From positions 1-64,000 of the forward strand of contig CAZKHG010000008.1 in NCBI GenBank assembly GCA_964552655.1: 64,000 bases of DNA, given 5' to 3'. The notes under the pieces are model-generated. The model saw only the letters and a program-made list of their open reading frames with translations, did not search any database and was not told where the DNA came from. Numbering within the stretch: the stretch's first letter is position 1; every line of letters begins with the position of its first letter. This document shows positions 44,426 through 52,923 of this stretch, one piece after another. The position numbers and the translations under genes were made by a program. The stretch comes from CAZKHG01 sp964552655 (GTDB lineage Bacteria; Bacteroidota; Bacteroidia; Bacteroidales; Tenuifilaceae).

Positions 44426-45334
44426 CTAAAAAAGTTTCAGAAAAACCTTAGGTATTTCCGTTTCAAAATGAAGTGTCTTCTTATCAATAGGATGGGTAAA
44501 GGTTAGAACCTTGGCATGTAGTCCTAATCGCTTTATTGGATTTGTTTTTGCCCCATACTTTTTATCCCCAATAACACTATGCCCGATAGCCTGCATGTGA
44601 ACTCTGATCTGGTTTTTCCTTCCCGTTTCAAGGTTTACCTCAAGTAGGGAGTATTTATCATTCTTTTTAACCACTTTAAAATGGGTAACTGCTTTCTGAC
44701 CGCTATTGGGATCCTGACTTGAATAAACTATTAAAGCCTTACTTTCATGCAAGTAAGAAATAATTGTACCCTTTTTTTCTTCAATTGGCCCCTCAACAAC
44801 AGCAACATAAGTGCGTTCGATTATAGTATCATTCCATCTTTCCTGAAGTTTTGCCTGAATCTCCTCACTTTTGGCGAATATCATAATCCCCGATGTCTCC
44901 CTGTCAAGCCGGTGTACCACAAAAATTCTGTTGGAAGCACTCTCTTCTTTTACATGCTTGCTTAGAATGCTATAAGCTGTAAGTTCTTTTTCTTTCTCTG
45001 TTGATATGGAGAGTATTCCGGCTTCCTTTTCAATAACTATTATATGCTGATCTTCATATATGATTTTAATGCCTTTGTATTCCTTTCTGATTCGTACCTT
45101 ATTCCAGTTTATGGTCACCTGCTGTCCGGGATTTAAGGGTTTATTGAACCACGTTACCACCTCTCCGTCAACCGAGATATGCCCATCATTGAGTAGCGTC
45201 TTAAAATTATCACGATTTTTACCAGGAACATTAGCGATTAAGAATTTCATTAACACAGTATTTTCAGCCACTTCTAGGCGTAATTCAGGTTTATTTGTAC
45301 CGCTCCTTCTATCTTTTTTATTAATTTTTTCCAT
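44426..45334 (-). CDS. RluA family pseudouridine synthase
   Basis: This 302-residue protein has an N-terminal S4-like RNA-binding region (NFKTLLNDGHISVDGEVVTW) and the RluA catalytic motif VVHRLDRETSGIMIFAKS near residue 145, whose Asp attacks the uridine. TGRKNQIRVHMQAIGHSVIGD near residue 240 is also typical. It is likely a 23S rRNA or tRNA pseudouridine synthase, but the exact site cannot be told from sequence. It is convergent with the caspase gene, only 2 bases apart. Confidence 0.9.
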   Translation of the reverse strand: MEKINKKDRRSGTNKPELRLEVAENTVLMKFLIANVPGKNRDNFKTLLNDGHISVDGEVVTWFNKPLNPGQQVTINWNKVRIRKEYKGIKIIYEDQHIIVIEKEAGILSISTEKEKELTAYSILSKHVKEESASNRIFVVHRLDRETSGIMIFAKSEEIQAKLQERWNDTIIERTYVAVVEGPIEEKKGTIISYLHESKALIVYSSQDPNSGQKAVTHFKVVKKNDKYSLLEVNLETGRKNQIRVHMQAIGHSVIGDKKYGAKTNPIKRLGLHAKVLTFTHPIDKKTLHFETEIPKVFLKLF

Positions 45335-45339
45335 TGTAT

Positions 45340-45534
45340 TTAATCAAGTATTTCTTTCACTCTTCCGATTTGGCCATCCTCCAACCTAACTTTGATTCCT
45401 CTGTGATGAACTGCAGTGCTGGTAAGAATATCTTTAACAAACCCCTCGGTTGTTCTTCCTGTCTGTTGATCTTTTTTTAGAATGATTAAAACGTGTACTC
45501 CGGGTTTTATATTTATTCGCTTTGTTCCATCCAT
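45340..45534 (-). CDS. YwbE family protein
   Basis: This 64-residue protein is a complete YwbE (DUF2196) domain: IKPGVHVLIILKKDQQTGRT, TSTAVHHRGIKVRLEDGQIGRV. Such proteins are probable small nucleic-acid- or ribosome-associated proteins of unknown role. It lies 5 bases upstream of the RluA gene, consistent with a linked RNA-related job. An AT-rich perfect hairpin (GATGATTAT, loop AAA) is at 45540-45560, just before its start. Confidence 0.85.
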   Translation of the reverse strand: MDGTKRINIKPGVHVLIILKKDQQTGRTTEGFVKDILTSTAVHHRGIKVRLEDGQIGRVKEILD

Positions 45535-45570
45535 AGGTTGATGATTATAAAATAATCATCAAAGATATTA

Positions 45571-45609
45571 AAAATAAAAGGGCACACTCCAAAAATGGTT
45601 GTACCCCTT
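45571..45609 (-). terminator. Terminator of the cytochrome/YceI operon
   Basis: On the minus strand an imperfect stem (AAGGGGTACAACCA, loop, TGGAGTGTGCCCTT) is followed by TTATTTTTAA, giving a stem-loop with a T tract just behind the OB-fold gene. The stem has mismatches. Confidence 0.5.
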
Positions 45610-45636
45610 AATTATATGATAGTAACATTAGGTATT

Positions 45637-46059
45637 TTATTCTTCTAAAGAGCATTTATTCATCACAACATCCATGAGATAACCCGTGCAAATCCCTTTA
45701 ATTTTCAGAGTTTCTCCGGATTTTATTTTGGCAGGGTTAATTGCAGTTCTATCAAAACTGCACATTACGCCTGATATGCTTTCGGAATTTTTAAGGTAAA
45801 CCGATACCCCTGTGCTGTCCTCTTTAATATTATCCACGGTTCCCGTAACAAGTATAATTTTATCGAGGAATGCTATGTTTGCTGAATCTTCGTTATTCTC
45901 AAATTTATTAAGAAGCTCGCTTGCTGAAATCTCAATGTCAGCAATTTTGCCTGAAACGCTGGTTTCAGATGCCCTAAAGGTATATCTCCAAACGGCTATT
46001 GCAATTAAAATTCCGAGTACAACCAGCGCAATGGCAAACCTGATAATCCTGTTTTTCAT
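45637..46059 (-). CDS. Membrane-anchored OB-fold (tRNA_anti-like) protein
   Basis: This 140-residue protein has an N-terminal transmembrane anchor (IIRFAIALVVLGILIAIAVW) and an OB-fold-like domain with ITTGT-type strands (KIILVTGTVDNIKEDSTGVS, KIKSGETLKIKGICTGY) as in the tRNA_anti-like (PF12869) family. The C-terminal pair of Cys (GICTGY...NKCSLEE) is conserved in relatives I recall. It is the last gene of a leftward operon with YceI and cytochrome genes. Function unknown. Confidence 0.72.
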   Translation of the reverse strand: MKNRIIRFAIALVVLGILIAIAVWRYTFRASETSVSGKIADIEISASELLNKFENNEDSANIAFLDKIILVTGTVDNIKEDSTGVSVYLKNSESISGVMCSFDRTAINPAKIKSGETLKIKGICTGYLMDVVMNKCSLEE

Positions 46060-46069
46060 ATTACTGGCA

Positions 46070-46612
46070 TTAATTGGTGTATGGCAACTCTACTGTTACC
46101 TCAACCTCCTTGGCAATTTTCGATTCCACCAGGGCGGGAATTACAATGCCAAAATTTTTAGGTGCAATGGTAAATTTGGCTTTACCCGTTACAACCCCGT
46201 TTAATATTTCAATTGATCCGGTTGTATTAATAGGCTGGGTTACCCCGTGAATGGTGAGATCCCCGGAGACTTCAGCAGGGTAGGTTCCATCCTTTTTGAA
46301 GTCAATTTTATCCAGGTTTGTTATTTTCCCCTTAAACGAAGCCTTTGGGAACTTGGTTGATTCCATATAGTTCTCGTTAAAATGCTCCTGCATCAAGGCA
46401 ACCTTAAACTCAAAGGATTTAATGAGGATGCTTATTTGAATATCACCTGTTGCGGGATCAAGAATGCTTACAGAGGCTTTGTTATGCGCTTCGATGTCTT
46501 CAACGGCAGTGTGGGAGTAGAACCATACGTGACCTGTTTTAGAGATTAGTTTCTGAGCGAATCCCAATTGGGTAATGGCAATAAAAGCCAGGGCTAAAAT
46601 TTTCGTTTTCAT
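46070..46612 (-). CDS. YceI family periplasmic lipocalin-like protein
   Basis: This 180-residue protein has a signal peptide (ends FAQK) and the YceI fold marks: TGHVWFYSHTAVEDIEAHNK near the start, KFPKASFKGKI, and DLTIHGVTQPINTTGSI. YceI-type proteins bind isoprenoid quinones or other lipids in a beta-barrel cavity. Its place in an operon with c-type cytochrome genes suggests a redox-related role, but that is inference. Confidence 0.9.
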   Translation of the reverse strand: MKTKILALAFIAITQLGFAQKLISKTGHVWFYSHTAVEDIEAHNKASVSILDPATGDIQISILIKSFEFKVALMQEHFNENYMESTKFPKASFKGKITNLDKIDFKKDGTYPAEVSGDLTIHGVTQPINTTGSIEILNGVVTGKAKFTIAPKNFGIVIPALVESKIAKEVEVTVELPYTN

Positions 46613-46654
46613 AGTTGTAGAACTTTTGTGTTATTAACTAGAACAATTAAACCG

Positions 46655-47539
46655 CTATTTAGTTTGTTTGAAAGAAAATACCCTGGATATGTTAAACCCA
46701 ATATGAATCCCGGCATCGGTCCAACTGCCGGTGGTTTCAGTGATAAAACCCTTTTCAATCATCGCCAGCGAATTGGTAACAATAATCTGGAAAACATGCC
46801 CGCCTGTTTCGATATCAACCCCAACTGAAAGCGGGTTATAGGTTTTTGAACTCCGGTAATCTTTAGCTGGCGGTAACACGTAGTAGTACTCGGCATTTAA
46901 GGAAATGCGTTTGGTCAGCTTAAACCTTGCTCCCAATCCTGCAGAAAAAATATCATTGGGATCCATTTCTGTTGCAACCATGTTGCGATGCACAAAGGTT
47001 GGGTTGATTTCGAGCGAAAAACGCTCGTTAAACTTTCTGGCGATAAGCAGCTGATGTACAAAGCTAACCCTGTCCCAAAAGTAGAGTGTATTTGGTTGAT
47101 CCCATTTAAGCGAATTGATGGCAAAGCTGGTTAAGTAGGATAATGATATGGGCATGGTGCGCTCACCTTTGGATTGACGCAGAATGGAAAACTTGGTAAA
47201 TCCATCATAAGTTTTTTCGTAGGTCCCACGGCCTATACCAACCATCACCCAATCGGTAATCCCATACTCCAGGCTAAAGTGGATGTTGGCCTGATCCAAC
47301 CCCCAGAGGTTGTATGCACCTGTGTTCACCTGTCCGAATCGATGGGAAATTCTGAAATCCAGCTGTTTGGCCGGCATTCTTTCTATGGAATGGCCATTCA
47401 ATATCCGGGTTGATTTAAACGTAGCGGTGGCAAATTCAGTCTGGTTGCCGCTTGCCTCATCCAGAAGCTGGTCAATATCCTGGGAGTACAGGGTTGATGA
47501 AGCGGTTAAAAGTAAAACGATAAGTATTTGGGATTTCAT
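46655..47539 (-). CDS. DUF5777 family beta-barrel protein
   Basis: This 294-residue outer-membrane protein has a signal peptide (ends TLYSQ) and a barrel-type strand pattern, including FRISHRFGQVNTGAYNLWGL, VMVGIGRGTYEKTYDGF, and a final GIHIGFNISRVFSFKQ. It matches DUF5777 proteins that in Bacteroidota sit beside YceI and cytochrome-type genes. It lies between the heme-lipoprotein gene and yceI. Confidence 0.82.
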   Translation of the reverse strand: MKSQILIVLLLTASSTLYSQDIDQLLDEASGNQTEFATATFKSTRILNGHSIERMPAKQLDFRISHRFGQVNTGAYNLWGLDQANIHFSLEYGITDWVMVGIGRGTYEKTYDGFTKFSILRQSKGERTMPISLSYLTSFAINSLKWDQPNTLYFWDRVSFVHQLLIARKFNERFSLEINPTFVHRNMVATEMDPNDIFSAGLGARFKLTKRISLNAEYYYVLPPAKDYRSSKTYNPLSVGVDIETGGHVFQIIVTNSLAMIEKGFITETTGSWTDAGIHIGFNISRVFSFKQTK

Positions 47540-47558
47540 AGTTTTTCGTAATTGATCT

Positions 47559-47939
47559 TTAATTGTTTAAAGCTCCACCCGTAACCCATTTCTGAATAAT
47601 TGCGATGTTGCAATCACTGAGTTGAGATGAATTCTTAGGCATTGCAGAGAAACCTGTTGAATGTGTGATTGATCCAATCAGTTTCCCGTCATCAGCCCGG
47701 GTTTTAACATCCGCGTAGTTCTCAAGTTTGATATTGCCCCCATAGGATGCTGCTGTGCTGTTGCTATGACAGGATAAGCATGAATTTGCCAGTATCGGTT
47801 TTACCGAGAGGGTAAAAGTTACATTTGCAGTATCGCAGCCAGATGATATCTGTGGGTAGAGGTACTCCTGGCTATCATAGTAGCAGCTTGTGAAATACAT
47901 CATCACAAAAACAAACAAACCGCTTATTATCAATTTCAT
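47559..47939 (-). CDS. Cytochrome c-like lipoprotein, one heme motif
   Basis: This 126-residue protein has a lipobox-type signal (VFVMMYFTSC, Cys near residue 17) and a single heme-attachment motif CLSCH (SCLSCHSNSTAASYGG) near residue 60, with a C-terminal AIIQKWVTGGALNN. That layout is the planctomycete-type cytochrome c domain, also present three times in the next gene upstream. The ATG at 47939 is preferred because it starts the lipoprotein signal; the ORF could be extended to 47999 only by overlapping that gene. Confidence 0.82.
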   Translation of the reverse strand: MKLIISGLFVFVMMYFTSCYYDSQEYLYPQISSGCDTANVTFTLSVKPILANSCLSCHSNSTAASYGGNIKLENYADVKTRADDGKLIGSITHSTGFSAMPKNSSQLSDCNIAIIQKWVTGGALNN

Positions 47940-47968
47940 AGATGAATTTTTATAGTGAATGATCGAGA

Positions 47969-49003
47969 TTAGTTGTCCAACATTCCCTGCTGGATCCAAA
48001 GTTCAAATGTTCGCAGCTGGCAGTTGTTGAGTATCCCTGAGGGAGGCATTGCAATAAAACCCGGCTTATGGCGAAGCGCACCGATCAGAATGGGTGTTCC
48101 CGTTCGTAAAGTTTCCGCGTAGTATTTAACCTGTGTATAAGAGCTTAAATTCACTCCTCCTGAGGCATTAGTCGCATTATGACAACCCAGACAGTTATTT
48201 TGAACGATAGGCCAAACCTTTTGGGTAAAGCTGATTGTTCCCGATGTATCGCAGGCTGTCCATGGGCAGTCACTGTTCAGAGCACCCTGAGAAATCCATT
48301 TACGGATCAGCTCTTTCTGGTCAGTAGTTAATGCCGGATCAGGAGGTGGAGGCATTCTGTCCCCCGGATCGGTGGCTGTAATTACCTTGTATATTTTACT
48401 GGAATTCGGGTAAAACGGAATAATGGCATCAGCATTTTGTCTAAGAGTGGTGTAGCTTGTTAATATATAGCCCTCTTTATGGGATATTGCATCGTGGCAA
48501 CCGGTTTTCCCGCAGCTGGAGAGCAGCAACGGCTGGATATTCTGGTTAAAGCAAATGGTATCATAGTTTAATGGATCGCCTCCGCCACCTCCGCCGCCGC
48601 CATTATCAGGCACGCAGACTTTATTTTTTGCTCCCTGCTCAATCCACACGAGGATTATCGTTCGTTGTTCTCTGGTTAAAGGTCGGTCGGGGGGCATCAT
48701 CCCTTCTCCTCCGGTTGTAGTGATTACCTCGTAAAGTTTGCTTCGTTTTGCGCTTCCGGATTTAACTATTTTCATTATATCATCATAGCTCTGGGTGGTG
48801 AAACCGGCTTCACCGTAGTTGTCATGGCAACCTGAAATACCACAGGATGTCTGAAGAATTGGTAAAACCTGCGTATTAAAACACACGGTGTCAAGTTGCT
48901 CAATTCCCATTGGATCGTGCCTGCATGAGCTAATTGTTAGAATAGAGATTAGAAGCAGGGCAAATCCCGAGAATACAAGGTATTTAAAAAGTTTTTTATT
49001 CAT
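47969..49003 (-). CDS. Three-domain planctomycete-type cytochrome c protein
   Basis: This 344-residue protein has a lipobox-like signal (LLISILTISSC) and three repeated domains, each with a heme-type motif and a WIxQGAxN-like end. The motifs are CGISGCH, CGKTGCH and CLGCH: the first two have four residues between the Cys (C-x4-CH) and the third has the usual two (C-x2-CH). Met ligands may be in MMPPDRPLT, MPPPPDPALT and MPPSG. A run of Gly links domains 1 and 2. It is probably an outer-membrane or periplasmic electron carrier at the start of a leftward operon. Confidence 0.85.
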   Translation of the reverse strand: MNKKLFKYLVFSGFALLLISILTISSCRHDPMGIEQLDTVCFNTQVLPILQTSCGISGCHDNYGEAGFTTQSYDDIMKIVKSGSAKRSKLYEVITTTGGEGMMPPDRPLTREQRTIILVWIEQGAKNKVCVPDNGGGGGGGGDPLNYDTICFNQNIQPLLLSSCGKTGCHDAISHKEGYILTSYTTLRQNADAIIPFYPNSSKIYKVITATDPGDRMPPPPDPALTTDQKELIRKWISQGALNSDCPWTACDTSGTISFTQKVWPIVQNNCLGCHNATNASGGVNLSSYTQVKYYAETLRTGTPILIGALRHKPGFIAMPPSGILNNCQLRTFELWIQQGMLDN

Positions 49004-49173
49004 ATAACAGTAGTTATTTCAAAGCAATTTACATTTAAAAAACTACTTAACATCATGTATTGATATATATCAAATAGTTTTTAGATAAAATATACCATGA
49101 AGGTTGATGCACAATTGTGAAAATTATATTAAAAATTCAATAGCGATTCAGTGAATCTGAGTAAGGATAAAAC

Positions 49174-49225
49174 GAAAAGATCGCAAAATGTTAAACTAAT
49201 TATTGTTAACTTTTGCGATCTTTTC
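49174..49225 (-). terminator. Terminator after recA
   Basis: A long inverted repeat with 15 perfect pairs (GAAAAGATCGCAAAA and TTTTGCGATCTTTTC) plus 5 more pairs above a single-base bulge lies between recA and the cytochrome operon. It ends the recA transcript; the T-tract is weak. Confidence 0.75.
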
Positions 49226-49287
49226 TAATGCTCTTGAAATCAATACCTTGAAAGATTTGTTGAAAAATCTATTAAGTTTATAGATTA

Positions 49288-50310
49288 TCAGGTGGTTTTC
49301 AACGCCTCTCTGATTTTTCCTTCCAGCTCTTCAGCCAGTTCAGGGTTATCGGTAAGGAGCTGTTTTACTGCATCCCTGCCTTGTCCCAAGCGGGTTTCAC
49401 CATAGCTGAACCAGGAACCGCTTTTTTTGATGATATTCTGTTCTACGCCCAGGTCAATAACCTCGCCGATTTTGGAAATCCCCTCGCCAAATACGATATC
49501 AAATTCTGCTTTGCGGAATGGCGGAGCCAGCTTGTTTTTTACAATCTTTACTCTTACCCTGTTCCCGGTAGATTCTTCGCCTTCTTTAATCTGGTTCAGC
49601 TTCCTGATATCAACACGCACTGATGAATAGAATTTTAAAGCGTTACCACCTGTTGTGGTTTCCGGGTTACCAAACATTACGCCGATTTTGTCGCGGAGTT
49701 GGTTTATAAAAACGCAGCATGTATTGGTTTTACTTATGGTTGCTGTAAGTTTTCTCAGCGCCTGCGACATTAACCGGGCCTGCAGGCCCATTTTGCTGTC
49801 CCCCATTTCTCCTTCAATTTCGGCTTTAGGGGTGAGTGCGGCAACGGAGTCAATAACGATGATGTCAATTGCACCTGAACGAATCAGGTTATCTGCAACT
49901 TCCAGGGCCTGTTCCCCGTTATCGGGTTGTGAAATCAGTAAGGTTTCAACATCAACACCTAATTTCTCCGCATAGGTGCGGTCAAATGCATGCTCAGCAT
50001 CTATTATGGCAGCAATCCCGCCAAGCTTTTGAGCCTCGGCAATTGCATGGATTGCCAGGGTGGTTTTCCCCGATGATTCAGGGCCATAAATTTCTACCAC
50101 TCGTCCTCTTGGGTAACCACCAATTCCCAGGGCGATATCAAGAGCTATTGAGCCGGATGAAATGCTGGGAACATCGGAAATGGCCTTATCGCCCATTTTC
50201 ATGATTGTTCCTTTGCCAAAATCCTTTTCTATCTTATCAATAGTTGATTGCAAGGCCTTTAATTTCTCCTTGCTTATTTCCTTATGCTCTTTGTTTTCAT
50301 TCTTTTCCAT
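49288..50310 (-). CDS. recA: Recombinase RecA
   Basis: RecA forms filaments on single-stranded DNA for homologous recombination and SOS induction. Walker A GPESSGKTT is near residue 68, followed by IDAEHAFDRTYAEKLGVD, IDIIVIDSVAALTPKAEIEGE with Walker B, and CVFINQLRDKIGVMFGNPETTTGGNALKFYSS. At 340 residues it is of normal length and has no intein. It lies 10 bases downstream of the bcp gene. Confidence 0.97.
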   Translation of the reverse strand: MEKNENKEHKEISKEKLKALQSTIDKIEKDFGKGTIMKMGDKAISDVPSISSGSIALDIALGIGGYPRGRVVEIYGPESSGKTTLAIHAIAEAQKLGGIAAIIDAEHAFDRTYAEKLGVDVETLLISQPDNGEQALEVADNLIRSGAIDIIVIDSVAALTPKAEIEGEMGDSKMGLQARLMSQALRKLTATISKTNTCCVFINQLRDKIGVMFGNPETTTGGNALKFYSSVRVDIRKLNQIKEGEESTGNRVRVKIVKNKLAPPFRKAEFDIVFGEGISKIGEVIDLGVEQNIIKKSGSWFSYGETRLGQGRDAVKQLLTDNPELAEELEGKIREALKTT

Positions 50311-50320
50311 TATATTTTTT

Positions 50321-50794
50321 TTAAGGTTTTTCCAACGCGTTTAATATTTGATTTACATGGTCTGCGGTATCTACTTTTGTGAAAATATTTTCAATTACCC
50401 CGTTGCCATTAATCAGGAATGTGGTTCTCAGGATTCCCTCATAGGTCTTGCCATACATCTTTTTTTCACCCCAGGCACCGTATTCCATTGCCACGCTATG
50501 ATCAATATCTGATATCAGCTTAAAGGGCAGGCCAAATTTTGCAATAAAATTTTGGTGTGATTTTTGGTTGTCCGGGCTTACCCCAACTACCTCAAAACCC
50601 AGCTTGGCGAGTTTTTCATAACCATCCCTTAGATTACATGCTTCTGCAGTGCACCCGGGAGTGTTATCCTTAGGATAAAAATACAAAATCAACTTTTTTC
50701 CTTTAAAGTCTGGCAAGCTGATAGGGTTACCATTCTGATCAACTGATTTAAAATCAGGTGCCTTATCGCCCAATGATAATTTTTTTGTTTCCAT
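50321..50794 (-). CDS. bcp: Thioredoxin-dependent thiol peroxidase, BCP-type peroxiredoxin
   Basis: This 157-residue enzyme reduces peroxides. The active-site segment FYPKDNTPGCTAEACNLRD near residue 40-55 has the peroxidatic Cys and a second Cys five residues later, as in the atypical two-Cys BCP group. GVSPDNQKSHQNFIAKFGLPF is also typical. The ATG at 50794 is chosen; a longer reading to 50860 adds 22 residues unlike the family. Confidence 0.93.
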   Translation of the reverse strand: METKKLSLGDKAPDFKSVDQNGNPISLPDFKGKKLILYFYPKDNTPGCTAEACNLRDGYEKLAKLGFEVVGVSPDNQKSHQNFIAKFGLPFKLISDIDHSVAMEYGAWGEKKMYGKTYEGILRTTFLINGNGVIENIFTKVDTADHVNQILNALEKP

Positions 50795-51079
50795 AATTGT
50801 AAAGTGTAAAGTTAAAAAGTTTGGTGAATTTTCCCTGTTAAAAATTGCATTGAATAGCACTCATTTTTCAACAAGGGATTTATTGGTAAACAGAGTTGTT
50901 GATAAGTATGTTTAAACATTGCGATTCTATACTTTGACAAGATATTCAGGTTTTCCGGTTTTCCTGATTATAACTTATAGATAGCCAAGGGGATAATCCG
51001 TTAGTCAAAAAAAAGGAGTTTGAATATCTTTGTTTTTAATGGTTTGTTACATTTACCCGCCAAATCAATTTGCTTTATT

Positions 51080-51508
51080 ATGCCTGATGATAAGATTAAT
51101 TCGATGAATGTTGTGGAGGATTCGCTGGTGAAGGATCTGTTCATTCAAGGGACAAAGGAAGCCCCGGAAGTGATATGCAAAAAGCAAACTGGTGAAATTA
51201 GCATTAACGGGTACTGTATTTTAAGCAACCCCAAGGATTACCTGTCCACCCTCATGTTATGGGTTGAGAATTATGTTGCTCAATGCAAACCGGAAGCCAT
51301 TCTGCTAACCTTCCGGCTCTTATACGTCAATGGCTGTTCAGAGAAATGCCTTTACGACTTCATCAGGTTCACAGAACGTACATGCGATAGTAGTATTAAA
51401 CTTAGCATTAGATGTTATTACGAAGAGGACGATATCGATATGTACGAGTGGTGTAAGCAAATTAAAAGTGTTTTCAAATTTCCTGTAAGCATTTTAAAAA
51501 CGGTTTGA
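51080..51508 (+). CDS. Divergent SiaC-like regulatory protein (DUF1987)
   Basis: This protein of about 142 residues matches the SiaC/DUF1987 family: LFIQGTKEAPEVICKKQTGE, INGYCILSNPKDYLSTLMLW, and LTFRLLYVNGCSEKCLYDFI. In the usual family motif YFNTxSSK the Thr is the phosphorylation site; here the motif reads YVNGCSEK, so Thr is replaced by Gly. It has several extra Cys residues. The start is uncertain (ATG at 51080 or 51104, or a TTG at 51020). It is unlinked to the SiaB kinase gene at 1145-1729. Confidence 0.72.
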   Translation: MPDDKINSMNVVEDSLVKDLFIQGTKEAPEVICKKQTGEISINGYCILSNPKDYLSTLMLWVENYVAQCKPEAILLTFRLLYVNGCSEKCLYDFIRFTERTCDSSIKLSIRCYYEEDDIDMYEWCKQIKSVFKFPVSILKTV

Positions 51509-51573
51509 TAGAACCCAACCCTTAATTCTTATTCTTAACTTTTCGGTAAGTAAATTTCAGCCACAAAAAATAT

Positions 51574-51581
51574 TACATTTG
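51574..51581 (+). promoter_or_regulatory. Candidate -7 box of the transketolase operon
   Basis: TACATTTG is a full match to TAnnTTTG, 41 bases before the transketolase start. A good -33 box is not seen. Confidence 0.4.
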
Positions 51582-51622
51582 CATCTTGGTTTTTTATTGA
51601 TTTTTTTGAAATCATTTTTAAG

Positions 51623-52468
51623 ATGGCTGATATTCAATTCTTAAAATCCATGGCTGGTCAGGTTAGACGAGATGTAATCCGTATGGTCCATAAGCCTGCA
51701 AGTGGTCATCCTGGTGGTGCATTAGGTTGTGCCGATTTTTTTACCACATTATATTTTGACACGCTCCGTGTTAATCCTGTAAATTTTAGTATGGATGGAA
51801 TAGGAGAGGATCTCTTTTTCCTTTCCAACGGGCATTTGTCTGCCGTATGGTACAGCGTGTTAGCCCGTAAGGGATATTTTGATATAGCTGAGCTGAATAC
51901 ATTCAGGATGTTAAACAGCCGTTTGCAGGGTCATCCAACCACTGCTGAACACCTGCCCGGTGTAAGAATCGCTTCTGGTTCACTTGGGCAGGGATTGTCT
52001 GTGGCCTGCGGTGCTGCACTTGCCAAAAAGTTGAATAACGATGATCACCTGGTCTTTAGCCTTCATGGCGATGGCGAACTTCAGGAAGGACAAATCTGGG
52101 AGGCTGCCCTATTTGCATCTGCAAAAAAAATCGACAATCTAATTGCAACTATTGATTACAATGGGAAGCAAATTGATGGACCTGTTGACAGTATTGTTAC
52201 CCTCGGAAACCTCAAGAATAAGTGGCTGGCATTCGACTGGCTGGTAGTTGAAATGAATGGGAACGATATCCCTGATATTTTAAGAGGAATTTCGGAAGCA
52301 AAGTCGTTGACAGGAAAAGGAAAACCTGTGATTATTCTGATGAAAACTGAAATGGGGATGGGTGTTGATTTCATGATGGGAACCCATAAGTGGCACGGTA
52401 AAGCTCCGAATGATGATGAATTTGCGCGTGCAATGGCACAACTACCCGAAACTTTAGGGGATTTTTAA
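51623..52468 (+). CDS. Transketolase, N-terminal subunit
   Basis: This 281-residue protein is the thiamine-diphosphate-binding half of a split transketolase in the pentose phosphate pathway. It shows KPASGHPGGALGCADFFTTLY near residue 22 and the ThDP motif LHGDGELQEGQIWEAALFASAKK..DYNGKQIDG near residue 150. Its C-terminal partner is at 52924-53877, so the two subunits must assemble. An MgsA-like gene lies between them. Confidence 0.93.
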   Translation: MADIQFLKSMAGQVRRDVIRMVHKPASGHPGGALGCADFFTTLYFDTLRVNPVNFSMDGIGEDLFFLSNGHLSAVWYSVLARKGYFDIAELNTFRMLNSRLQGHPTTAEHLPGVRIASGSLGQGLSVACGAALAKKLNNDDHLVFSLHGDGELQEGQIWEAALFASAKKIDNLIATIDYNGKQIDGPVDSIVTLGNLKNKWLAFDWLVVEMNGNDIPDILRGISEAKSLTGKGKPVIILMKTEMGMGVDFMMGTHKWHGKAPNDDEFARAMAQLPETLGDF

Positions 52469-52502
52469 TTAGGTTTTTACGTTTTTTAAAATCTATATAG
52501 AA

Positions 52503-52901
52503 ATGAAAAATATTGCGGTTATTGCCCATGATGCTAAAAAACCTGAACTGGTAAAGTTTCTGAAAGATCATTCAGATTGGTTGCCGGGAGTGAACCTTTT
52601 AGCAACCGGAAGAACTGCCGAATTTGTTGAATCTCAGGGTATAAAATGCCGCCATCTCAGCCCTGGCCAGTATGGTGGGTATAACCAGATCACCGATATG
52701 ATCGATAAAGGCGAGGTGGATATCGTTATCTTCCTACGCGACCATAAAGTGGTGCAGCAACACCATGAGGATATCAGAAAATTGCTTGAAATGTGCAATG
52801 TGAAAAATATTCCACTGGCCACAAACACAGCCAGCGCTGAGCTGATTATCCTCGGACTTATTCGTTTAGAAGCAATTGAGCGTCAGAAAAGGAACACCTG
52901 A
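52503..52901 (+). CDS. Methylglyoxal synthase-like protein lacking the catalytic Asp
   Basis: This 132-residue protein has the MGS fold: IAHDAKKPELVKFL near the start (His and Asp of the phosphate-handling site retained), LLATGRTAEFVES where the enzyme has ATGTTG, and FLRDHKVVQQHHED, which keeps the Asp and His residues of the active-site lid. The catalytic base, Asp71 in E. coli MgsA (GGDQQ), is Tyr60 here (GGYNQ), and ATGTTG is altered to ATGRTA. Therefore it may not be a true methylglyoxal synthase. It lies between the two transketolase halves. Confidence 0.78.
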   Translation: MKNIAVIAHDAKKPELVKFLKDHSDWLPGVNLLATGRTAEFVESQGIKCRHLSPGQYGGYNQITDMIDKGEVDIVIFLRDHKVVQQHHEDIRKLLEMCNVKNIPLATNTASAELIILGLIRLEAIERQKRNT

Positions 52902-52923
52902 TTTGTACAATAAAATTCGATTA

